Shown here in pieces: positions 22,766-32,323 of a stretch of DNA of 64,000 bases. The stretch spans positions 2,765,528 to 2,829,527 of the forward strand of contig NC_081556.1 of assembly GCF_963082655.1 (NCBI RefSeq), in the 5' to 3' direction. The position numbers were made by a program, and so were the translations under genes. The notes beneath the pieces are model-generated. The model was not told where the DNA came from and made no database searches. It worked only from the letters and a program-made list of their open reading frames with translations. Source of the DNA: Stomoxys calcitrans. Taxonomy: Eukaryota > Arthropoda > Insecta > Diptera > Muscidae. Numbering within the stretch: position 1 is the stretch's first letter; the number at the start of each line of letters is the position of its first letter.

Positions 22766-23244
22766 GTAAGAGGGTTAAAAAACCAAACCGAAAATAGTCA
22801 AAGTTTAGTTCCTATGGTTAATTTATTCGAAGGGCGGACAACTTGTCAAAACAGTAGTGAAAAGCATGTGATCAACTTTGAACACTCTCTGCTGTACCTC
22901 TCGCCCTCTATTTCTTTGTTCGGCTTGGCTTTGTCATTCAAATAATTTATATTCCCCACTAGATGGCGCTGAATTTGATTGCTGATGATGCTCGCTGTTG
23001 ATTCCCATCACATTGTCATCATTTTGTCTATTTTTAAATTCAATCGAATTTCTACTTTTGTCGACCTATCCAATGTCACCGTTGCACATGGGTAAGCTTC
23101 TTCGGCTTACCCATGGCATAAATATCATAAAAAATGTTCAGCAATGGATATTCCCTTAATAATTGTTGCAACAACTGTGAATAATTATCCATTTAAGACT
23201 TCAGTACAAAAATGTACGGCCTAGACCACATACTTTGTATATCT
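22766..23244. other. Single-copy spacer with CTCF-like site and hairpin
   Basis: No gene seen. CCACTAGATGGCGCT at 22956-22970 matches the CTCF core consensus as I know it. An 11-bp inverted repeat catgggtaagc / gcttacccatg with a 7-nt loop lies at 23087-23115. Confidence 0.6.
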
Positions 23245-24122
23245 TTTTATACCCTCCACCATAGCGCAGAGGTTAGCATGTCCGCCTCTGACGCTGAACG
23301 CCCTGGTTCAAATCCTGGCGAGACCATCAGAAAAACATTTTTCAGGGATGATTTTTCCCTCTTGACATTCTAAGTCGATTTAGCCATGTCCGTTCGTCCG
23401 CCCGTTTGTGGCAAGCGCACATACTTTCAAAGGGATAAAGAAAGGCGCTTGAAATTTGCACAAATACTTCCTATACGTGTAGGTCAGTTGGGATTGTAAA
23501 TGGGTCATATTGGTCCATGTTTTGATATAGCTGCCATATAAACCAATATTGGATCTTGACTTCTAAAGCCTCTAAACGGCGTAGTTCTTTTCCGATTTGG
23601 CTCAAATTTTGTATAAGATATTTTGATATGATTTCTAATATCTGTGCTAAGTATGGTCCAAATCGGTTTAATCTCTAGAAGCTCAAGAAGTCTAATCGAG
23701 AGATCAGTTTATATGGCAGCTATATCAGGTTATGAACCGATTTGAACCATACTTAGCACAGTTGTTGGAAGTGATAAGGAAACACCACAAAATTTCAGGC
23801 AAATCGGATAATATGTGCTCCCCCTAGGGGCTCAAGAAGTCAAGACCAAAGATCGCTTTATATGGTAGCTATATCAAAACATGGACCGATTTAGTCAATT
23901 TACAATCCCAGCCCAGGCCTACACTTATAAGAAGTATTTGTGCTTTCAGAGAGCCTAGCTTTTTTCCTTCAAAAGTTAGCGTGCTATCGACAGACAGACC
24001 CAAGAATATGGCTAGATCGACTTAAAATGTCATGACGATCAAGAATATATATACTTTAAGGGGTCAAAGAAGCATATTTCGAGGTGTTATAAACTGAATG
24101 ACTAGATTATGGTGGAGGGCAT
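23245..24122. mobile_element. Fold-back 153-element carrying a SINE head
   Basis: It starts with the left end 'ttttataccctccaccata' and ends with its reverse complement-like 'tatggtggaggg' near 24110-24122. The tRNA-like head of a SINE (23262 to about 23361) sits directly in the left end. Plus-strand monomers run from 23367 to about 23671 and minus-strand monomers from 23672 on. Confidence 0.85.
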
Positions 24123-24195
24123 GCAAATTGGTAAGAACTCATATTTTCCCAATTATCACATCTATAGATCATTAAGTAGTCAAAAACAATGTTCT

Positions 24196-24800
24196 TTTTG
24201 TACCCACCACAATAGGATGGCGGTATACTAATCTAGTCATTCCGTTTGTAAAACTTCGAAATATGCGTCTAAGACCCCATAAAGTACTTATATTCTGGAT
24301 CGTCTCGTCGTTCTGAATCGATCTAGCCATGTCCGTCCGTCTGTCGAAATCAATATAGAGGTTGAACGCGCAAAGCTAGCCGCTTGAAATTTTGCACAGA
24401 TACTTAATATTGATGTAGGTCGTCGAGGATTGCAAATGAGCCATATCGGTTCAGATTTAGATGTAGCTCCCATATAAACCAATCTCTCGATTTGACTACT
24501 TGAGCCCTTACAAGCCGCAATTTTCATTCGATTTGGCTGAAATTTTGCATGCAGTGTTCTGTTATGACTTCCAAGAACTGTGCTCAGTACGGTTCAAATC
24601 GGTTTATAACCTGATATAGCTCCCATATAAATCGATCGCCCGATTTGACTTCTTGAGCCCTTACAAGCCTCAGTTTTTGTCCGATTTGGCTGAAATTTTG
24701 CACGTGGTGTTTTCTTTTGACTTCTAACAACTGTGCCATGTACGGCCAAAATCAGTCTATAACCTGATATAGCTCCCATGTAAACCGGTCTCTCGATCGT
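24196..24800 (+). mobile_element. 153-element, 3'-truncated
   Basis: Left end 'gtacccaccacaataggatgg', then the 'gccatgtccgtccgtctgtcg' region, then monomers at about 153-bp steps ('gatgtagctcccatata', 'gatatagctcccatata'). It stops inside a monomer, about 650 bp from the LRR gene stop codon. Confidence 0.87.
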
Positions 24801-25448
24801 CCTTCTTTCTTTGAATGTTCTCAATTTTTTAAAAATTGGCTTTTTTGCGATACCAAAGCTTTAATGACTGACCAATTCTGCAACTCTTTCATTAGCATTG
24901 GAAATTTCCTTTTTTTCTTTTTATTGTAGATTTTGTTTTCCTTTACTCTTACGCTTTAGCCCTTGTGTGTGTGTGTTTTTCTTTTTATTAGATGCTGTTC
25001 TACAAAAAATGACCATCATGCTAAATAAGTTCCCTGTTTTGCCATGTTATCGGTTATCGGTTATTATTGTATTACTTCTATTTGTAAAGAGAAATAGTAG
25101 GCCCGACTCTTAGTAATGACCGTGTTTTATTAATATTCTCTTCTTGTCCTCACTTTGTGGTCATCTTTCATCGTTACTTTTGCCTTGTTTGTTTTCGTCT
25201 TCAAATTTTTTTGTTTGAATTTTTTTTCAGTGTGTTTTTTTTTGTTTGGTTTGCTGGTTTTCGTTTTCGTTTTTGTTTAGCATGTTTTGCATTTTAAATG
25301 GGTTAAACTGTTTTTTGTTTTAGACTAATTTCATATAACTACACATAGTATCGTAATTATTATTTAAACAATTGCTTAATGCCACAGTATCACTAGACGA
25401 TGCACAAGATCCCTCGTTATCGATTACCATCCTCTCTCTACCATTGTA
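24801..25448 (-). other. 3' flank / probable 3' UTR of the LRR gene
   Basis: T-rich on the plus strand and free of recognised repeats, directly downstream of the minus-strand stop codon. AATAAA on the minus strand lies at 25126-25131, a possible polyadenylation signal about 320 bp past the stop. The actual transcript end cannot be seen. Confidence 0.45.
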
Positions 25449-26718
25449 TCATACATAGACTATGTGGGGTTTGTTAAGAGTACCGCCACCACTTCCACTA
25501 CCACTACCACTAACGCTACCACCGCCACCCCCTAGACTACTGTTACCAATACCGGCCATGCCGCCCATACCAGCACCGCCGGAGCCACTGCCCAGACCGT
25601 GGACCCCAACGGAGGGTATTGTGGATGAGCCCATCATCAGTTTACCGTTTGAGGATTTGGACATGGTGTGCGCATCGGGATACTCGTAGTGATCGAATTT
25701 CTCATACAGATGCTCTGGCTCATCGGTATAGGTGTTGGTGTCCTTCACCGGCGGCAACTCCCAGGGCTTGAGGGCGCGATACTCATTGGCTATGGCCTGG
25801 GCGGTGAGATATCGTTCCAGTTCCAATTTGTCCACCTGCGGCAATGTCTGATGATAGTCCTGATGATGCATGGGATGCATATTGTGGCTCAGCGTCGTTC
25901 TTTGGGGCTGCATGGTGTGATGTGGATAGCCGCCATTCATGAGGGTGCCAGGTATGCCTCCATTAGAGGCCGCACTCAATGGTTGATGGGGTAATATGCG
26001 ATCGTGTACATTTACTATGGATTTGCCCGTACGCAAAGAACGATCATGCATTAGCTTTCGTCGCCGCTTTACAAATCTCATGTAGAAAATAATGCTGGCG
26101 CCGGTCATAACCACCAGCAGGCAGGTGAGTACGGCGCATACAATGGTCACCACATGGGCAGGGCAGGTGATTTCGCTTTCGGTCATGGCTGCCAAATGTT
26201 TGCGGTTTCTTTTACTATCGTGCCAGATTTCGCAGCCTATACGTTCGGCATCAAGTTTTAGAAAGCCACTGGTTGAGGCCACTGAAGGGTTGGTATTTTG
26301 GAATTTCGCGGTAACATCCTTCTTGCGTTCGGCCACATAGGCGGCCACTCTTACCAAATTATCATCGTCACCTTCAGCGCTCAGATCTGAGCCCAAGGCA
26401 GCCACCGACCCCGAGTCATGGCTCATCATATTACCCGGCTTTAGGTCATGGCTTTGTAGACCATTTTCAAAATTCCCTGTCACCAGACGCCATAGCCAGA
26501 AGAGAGTGCAGTTGCATTGCAGAGGATTATCGCCCAGATAGAGTTTCTCCAATTGATCGATGGGAAATTGGGCAGCATACAGGGTTTGCAGAGAGTTGGC
26601 TTGCATATAGACCTCAACAATGTTGGGGTTGCCCTGGAATAACCGCATGGGCAGTTCACCCAAGAGGGGATTGTTGTTCAGGTGGAGTATTTGCAAATGG
26701 GTGTTGTCCACAAAGGCT
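25449..26718 (-). CDS. LRR transmembrane protein, coding exon 3 (C-terminal, stop)
   Basis: Last coding exon. It starts after the acceptor tttttttccag (26719 upward) and supplies the third base of a split Arg codon plus 422 codons, ending at TGA 25451-25449. In the 765-aa product it carries the last LRRs (LQILHLNNNPL, LEKLYLGDNPL) and the LRRCT cap (CNCTLFWLWRL, Cys about 411 and 413; GCEIW, Cys about 505; ITCP, Cys about 528). A transmembrane helix follows (VVTIVCAVLTCLLVVMTGAS, about 532-555), then a stop-transfer RFVKRRRKL and a cytoplasmic tail of about 200 residues. The tail has a Tyr-rich YEKFDHYEYPDAH segment and a Gly/Ser-rich stretch, and ends PHIVYV, which fits a class II PDZ ligand. 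The spacing between the LRRCT cysteine pairs (about 90 residues, including an acidic Ser-rich stretch) is longer than usual. Architecture resembles Capricious/Tartan-type receptors; orthology not established. Confidence 0.93.
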
Positions 26719-27046
26719 CTGGAAAAAAAAGAAGAATAAAACAAGATGAGTGAGTTTTAAAAATCAATTCAAACGATTAGAAAAAAATTAGAAAATACAA
26801 AAGCTTCAGAATATAAAGTAGGGCATTAAGTTTTTGATAACCGAAGGGGAGGGGATAAATAGAATTTTTAGAGATAATTTCATTAAAATTCTATCTTTAT
26901 AGACAACCAGCCGAACCGAGCCCGCTCCGCAGCGCCCTATTTAACGTTTTATTTGAGTCTCATATTGCAATGGTTCATAAATAAGTTCTCTTTTGGTAGG
27001 GTTTGAAGATGGGGACATTTCGCCCCGAATGTGGATATTGAATTCG

Positions 27047-27150
27047 TGTCATCGAAGCGAAGAGGTAAGCAAGTCCGCCAATGATGCTTAACGCGTAGGT
27101 TCAAATCCTGACAAGAACATTGGAAACATTTTAAGTGATGTTTATCCCTT
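27047..27150 (+). mobile_element. SINE head, diverged
   Basis: Reads 'tcatcgaagcgaagaggtaag', 'gtccgcca', 'ggttcaaatcctgac': a decayed tRNA-like head with the B-box preserved. The body is lost. Confidence 0.7.
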
Positions 27151-27154
27151 GGTC

Positions 27155-27237
27155 TGTCGCTTCCGGGGTATCACAATGAACATAAAATTGTCCACGTGAA
27201 TCTGTAAAGAACTGCCACTCTTACCTAACCTAACCTC
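27155..27237 (+). mobile_element. LINE family B 3'-UTR scrap
   Basis: 'ggggtatcacaatgaacat' to 'gaactgccactc' followed by 'ttacctaacctaacct' matches the 3' end of the minus-strand LINE at 41865-42680 (both have the TATCAC...GGAC/GAAC...CTGCCACT/CTGTCACT layout). Confidence 0.65.
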
Positions 27238-27991
27238 ATATTACCGTATATTTGAGCCTTATATTGTCGTGATTGGTTTATATATCCATTTGACGGAGAA
27301 TGCTTTTTCGGGGGGTGCTACTTCAGACATTTCGCCCTTATATGGATATCAAATTCGTGCTTTACTTCCAAATAGCATTCACTTAGCCCTAAATTTACAT
27401 GGTCGATAAAAAAAACCAGTCAATCGGATTTGTGAGACAATCAGAACAATATTTACAATCAATCAGATCAGTATTTATCATTTGAGTACTAAGGTTATGA
27501 GCTTAACTTGGGGTCAAGCATCTGTAGGGCCGTTTCGCCCTGCAGCAATATCCAGAAGCACATGTTGGCCGATAGAGAGAATATGAGACAGATGGGAGGT
27601 TTTTTTGTAAATAGAGTACGAACCTTATATCCAAATTTTGGGGGCAAATGTAGGACAGCCCAATATGCAAAAGACCCAGGTGAACATATAGGCCAATTGG
27701 GACAATAGGAGACTTAAATAAATCGTCTTTGGAAGAAGAGCGCGACTTTGACAATCAAATTTAAGTTAAAGAGTCTAAGGTTCAAACTCACGGCCAAGCA
27801 TCTGTGTTAGGTTTAAGGAAGGAGGCAAAGCTCAAATCTCCCCGTTTGGACAAAACAATAAGGGCAAATAAAAATAATTTTGGAAGTAGAGTTCCAGTAG
27901 CCTCAACTTCTTAACACTCCGTATAGGTCTACATTCTCATAAACATAAAAAGGGACTTTAATAACACACATTTGGGAGTAGAGTACAAATC

Positions 27992-28298
27992 GATCCACCA
28001 CCGTAGCGCAGAGGTTAGCATGTCCGCCTATGACGCTGAATGCCTGGATTCGAATCCTGGAGAGACTATAAGAAAAAATTTTCAGCGGTGGTTTTCCCCT
28101 CCGAATGCTGGCAACATTTGTGAGGTACTTTGCCATGTAAAACTATTCTCCAAAGAGGTGCCGCATACCGTCCGAACTCGGCTGTAAAAAGGAGGCCCCT
28201 TATCATTGAGCTTAAAATTGAATCGGCCTGCACTCATTGATATGTGAGAAGTTTGGCCCTGTTCCTTAGAGGAATGTTCATAGGCAAAATTTGCATTG
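27992..28298 (+). mobile_element. tRNA-derived SINE, complete
   Basis: Exact 9-bp direct repeats gtacaaatc flank it (27983-27991 and 28299-28307). A-box TAGCGCAGAGG and B-box GATTCGAATCC. It lies in intron 2, on the strand opposite to the gene. Confidence 0.94.
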
Positions 28299-28307
28299 TA
28301 CAAATCC

Positions 28308-30489
28308 CTCACTTGCCACTTTTGGCGCTAAAATAAGAGAGCCTTAACGCCATATAAAAATGTTACTTTAAGCTAAAGTATTGATTTGTTGTTGTGAAAT
28401 CATTCCTCTTTGCCTTCACTTCACCTAATAAGCAATCCTTGCCATTTTTGCTACTTTAAAATGCAGCAGCAAATGTAAAACCAGCCTTCAAAGAAGGTTC
28501 TGGGTATATCAGCTACAATTTAACAGAATAGGGAATCTTTTTCACACTGCAAATGGAAATTGCTTTGCAAAGCAGGGGAGAGTCAAAGAGCTGAGAGTCC
28601 TTTTGTAAAATTATACTTTAACACTTGGCTGGGCAAAGTAAAACTGCTGAGGAAGGGGAAAATGTTTGCCCAGTTGGTTGTTGGTATAACTTTACACATG
28701 ATTTTCAATTTGCCAAGGATATAAGGGGTGGAGAGAAGATACAGAGAGCCCCTGAAGAGGGTTGGGGGCCTGGGAATCAGGTGCTTGGCTAAAGTGACTG
28801 GTATTTGCCAGTGAATATTGCATTAATGGGGAAGCCAAGTATCCTTGGATACTTACTTAGAGCATAAGGGTTACACAAAAGGCTCAAAAGGGATATGTTT
28901 AACATTAATTTGAATATAAGTTTCTATTTAACAAGGATGACTAGTGCTGACTGCGAATGTGAATGTGAATGTAAAATGCGTCTGGCGATATTCGATCTCT
29001 TGAGTGGGGCAGTGTTGGTTCAAGAACAACAAGGTGGCTAAAAGTAAATGACTGTAACAAAATTCTTTTTGCATGTTCTAGATATGGTTTAGGCAAATGG
29101 CTTTAACTGATACTTAACAATTAAAAAGGGATAAACATATTTGCCTTCATCGTCTACATGGAGCGTTAGGGTTCATAAGGCCATTCCGTCTCCAATTTTA
29201 AAGTGGCTATCAGATAACATCTAACAACTAACCCTTGTTGTTTAAAACATGGCAGGGGAGATGTCAGTGGCCCTGAAATTGTTTTCAATTAAAGTCTTAA
29301 CAAATTGCCAACAACATTTACTTTGGCGAAGGGAGAAAAATGGAAAAACCATTTTGGTCTAAGGGAAAAATTCATAGTTCTTTACCCTAACCACCACCCA
29401 CCCCCTCCCCACTTGGTGTAAAAACACATTTTTCGACCTTCGGTAAAATTTAATGATTTTCCTAGGAACGTGTTGGGCCTACGGTATGCCAAGAATGTTG
29501 AGTAATGTTTAGGAACATATTTCTCCATTTGTTTTTAATCATAATTTATGTGTAAGGCATTTTAGCTCAGTGGCACTTTAGCATTTGACATGCCGGCTCC
29601 TAGCCATGGAGGAGGACGACGACTACCAAGATTTTTGCGCTACATTTGTTGTTTAGCTTGGGGCCATAGCTGTTTTTGGATGATCGTTTCACTCTTCCTC
29701 CCTGCCCCCGTCGTTTGCTTTGTCTCATAATAATAAACTTATTAGATTTTTTGGTGAACAAGAATGTTCTTGTTGTTGTTGTTGCTGCTGTTGATGTTGG
29801 CATTGTCGTTGGCTTGTTCATATTTTCTCGTTTTAATATAGCTGTCAGTTTTAACAACATGAGCTCTTTATTAGATTAATATGACTGTCGCTTGTCATAA
29901 ACTCAAAAAAGGCAAATACATAATAAAATAAACCATGTCATAGCCATTGTGAAGAGCAGAGAACACGGGCCAGCGATATGGGAAAATGTGTGAAAACTTA
30001 ATAGTATTGACTACAAGTTGATTAACTATCTCTAGCCAATATTTCGAAATGCAAAGAATCTTAAATAGACACATATTTTAATAAAAAGTGGAATTTTAAA
30101 CATACAACGAGACAAGCAACTATTTATTTAAAATATCGTTGGAAAAATTAGTAAGTGTGTAAAATAAATTTGAAAAAATAAAATTTACAAGATAAGATTT
30201 TAGTTCTTTGGACAAGGAATTATTACTATGTGTTCACAAATTGCAGCCTTTGTATTCTAACCGCAAGAAGCTGCAAAAAATTGTTTTTTTAATTCTTTAA
30301 AATACTGGATTTGTCATAAAATTGTAGATTCAGTGCACAGCCGTTGTCATCACTAGTATATGTATATCATGCCCACAAAATCTGTGCTATAATACAATAG
30401 ACATAACAAAAGCAGGCACAAATGTTGTCAAAATCAACAACAAGTGGCAATTAATAGATTCACAGCATGTTGTCTCTATTATGTGAACG
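28308..30489. other. Intronic, no feature recognised
   Basis: Single-copy-looking AT-rich sequence of intron 2. Minor microsatellites only: 'gaatgtgaatgtgaatgt' near 28956 and a GTT-rich stretch near 29770-29795. Could hold enhancers; nothing specific visible. Confidence 0.5.
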
Positions 30490-31935
30490 CATGTCGTTAA
30501 AGCAAGATAGCGAGATCAAACGATAAGCTGTATCCCTCGCTAAACTTCATTTGTATTGAATGAGGAAAATGTATCACCAATCGTCATCCTTCAGAATTTT
30601 ATTAATTTTGCGGGGATACCAAATTCAGACATGGCTTGAAATACCTTTGAACGTATTGAACGGGCTGTCGAAAGCGGCCTTGTAGTCAAAACATGTATTC
30701 GAAGGGTCGGAGGAAGCATTCAAATGCTTGGACTTTGTTAAGCGGTATAAGAAATATTGCACTGCCTCTGATCTTCTTGATATCTACACTACGTACATCA
30801 GGCCGAAAATTGAATATAACTCGAATATATGGGCCGGAGCTTCAAATAAGGCCCAGAGCTTCAAAATCATCCCTGAAGCTGCCTGACCGTGTCCAAAGGC
30901 AGGCGTTGAACATCGTCGAAGTACGAGGCGCTATTCTATCGATTCTTCCACATTGTGTGTACTTCGGAAATCAGTTTACTGATTCCTGACTTGAGGTTGT
31001 TTGTCAGAAATACAAAATTTTCTACAAACTCATGTCGGGTTCAAATCCACCGGGCAGCTGATCGAACCATGCTCTACCGAGAGCATTTCTTTTTAGCAAG
31101 GACAGTTCGTATGTGAAATCGACATTGCTGATTCCTCACTTGAGGTTGTTTGTCAGAAATACTAGATTTTCTAGAAACTCATGCCGGGTTCTAATCGATT
31201 TGGCAGCTGATCAAATCATGCACTACCGAGAGCATTCTTTTTTGGCAATGACGGTTTGTAGGTGGAATCGACTTCCAGCAGATGTCTTTTGCGCTACCTA
31301 TGGAAACCAGGATAAACCCTGCTACCTCTTACCCCCTTCCGATCCTTATCTACCAAACGCAATGCACTGCATATATAGAGGACATCCCCTGCGTGTTGTT
31401 TGATCATAATAGAAATAGTAAGTGTTGACCTATTCTTCTAGGGTTTTTTCCAGTATTTGGCGTAGTGTGAATATCTGGTGGATTTGCCATGTCTAAAGCC
31501 GCATTGATAGAGCCCAATTATCTCATTGACTTTAGATTTTAATCTTTCAAACAGTATGCTCGATAGTATTTTGTATGCGATGGGGAGTAGACTTATTCCT
31601 CCGTATTTGCCACATTCCATCTTGTCCCCTTTCTTGTGTACAGGACATGATATGCTGCGGCTCCAACATCGGGTATGCGTTCTTCTGGCCAGATCTCGCA
31701 GATGCATACAAGTCTGGTATTAAATAGTTCAGCGGGCAATCCATCAGCTCTTGCTGCCTTGTTGTTCTTCAGTCCAGTCACTGCTACTTGGACCTCATTC
31801 TGAGAAGGAGGTAAACATTCTATACCATCATCAGGGATTGTTTCTGCGGTATCATCTTCGCCGTCATCGTGGGACACTATCAGGTGGGAAAAGTTTTCTT
31901 TCCATATCTCAAGCACGCTATCTGTATCAAAATGC
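30490..31935 (-). mobile_element. RTE-type LINE (reverse transcriptase), split by another LINE
   Basis: Minus strand, from 31935: LKNNKAARADGLPAELF, a frameshift, then CPVHKKGDKMECGKYGGISL, AYKILSSILFERL and YQCGFRHGKST, up to about 31412. The next domain (FDYKAAFD, then degraded RQGD-like sequence) resumes at 30690 and runs to about 30490. The missing piece is replaced by the plus-strand LINE at 30693-31412. Two frameshifts and stops make it inactive. Motif order matches RTE-clade reverse transcriptases. Confidence 0.85.
30693..31412 (+). mobile_element. LINE 3' fragment nested in the RTE copy
   Basis: Encodes the region after a LINE reverse transcriptase: LDIYTTYIRPKIEYNSNIWA, then LLDRVQ-like LPDRVQRQALNIVE in another frame, then RWNRLPADVF near the end (31260-31290). 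Segments near 30980-31115 and 31125-31250 ('gaggttgtttgtcagaaat', 'accgagagcatt') are a tandem duplication of about 136 bp. Similar C-terminal segments are found in non-RNase-H LINEs of the Jockey/CR1 type. Confidence 0.8.
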
Positions 31936-31936
31936 A

Positions 31937-32097
31937 AAATTGCCCATGAGCATTCCGTTAATATAACTGAGTGCTGACCGATTCAATTTTAAGTTCAATG
32001 ATAAAGAGCCTCCTTTTATAGCCGAGTCCGAACGACGTGCCGCAATGCAACACCTTTTAGGGGAGAAGTTTTTACATGGCATTGAACCTCACAAATC
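31937..32097 (-). mobile_element. SINE, 3' half
   Basis: Starts at the SINE tail (tgcaaaattgcccatgag) and covers the body to 'gaacctcacaaat'; the tRNA head is missing. It joins a LINE A scrap at its right side. Confidence 0.82.
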
Positions 32098-32103
32098 TCG
32101 CGC

Positions 32104-32323
32104 ATCTCTGAGGATGGCAAAATCCGCAACAACTGTGCCAAGTACGCGCCTATGAAATCTATAACCTGATATAGCTTCCATATAAAGCGATCTGACCATT
32201 TGACTTCTTGCCAAGTACGGCCCAAATCGGTCTATAGCCAAATATAGCTTCCATATTTAATCAGAATCCATGGTGGTGGGTTCCCAAGATTCATCCCGGA
32301 CGAACTTAGCACGTTTTTACTTG
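32104..32323 (+). mobile_element. LINE A scrap fused to 153-element right end
   Basis: 32104-32127 (tctctgaggatggcaaaatc...) is an RNase H piece of LINE family A; the next base begins 153-element sequence ('acaactgtgccaagtac'). The 153 part has two 'tatagcttccatat' monomer cores and a right end 'gaacttagcacgtttttactt'. Confidence 0.8.

Larger units (their letters stand above)
26951..27950. repeat. Diverged tandem repeat field, unknown family
   Basis: Related words recur: 'catttcgccc...atggatat' with 'aattcgtg' near 27015-27050 and 27325-27360; 'caagcatctgt' with a preceding 'taaggtt' near 27490-27525 and 27775-27805. Unit length appears near 290-310 bp with strong divergence. No family recognised. 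Confidence 0.5.

Noticed and set aside
25462..26340. Plus-strand frames opposite exon 3
   Set aside because: Pro-rich shadows of the Gly/Ser-rich and other exon 3 codons.
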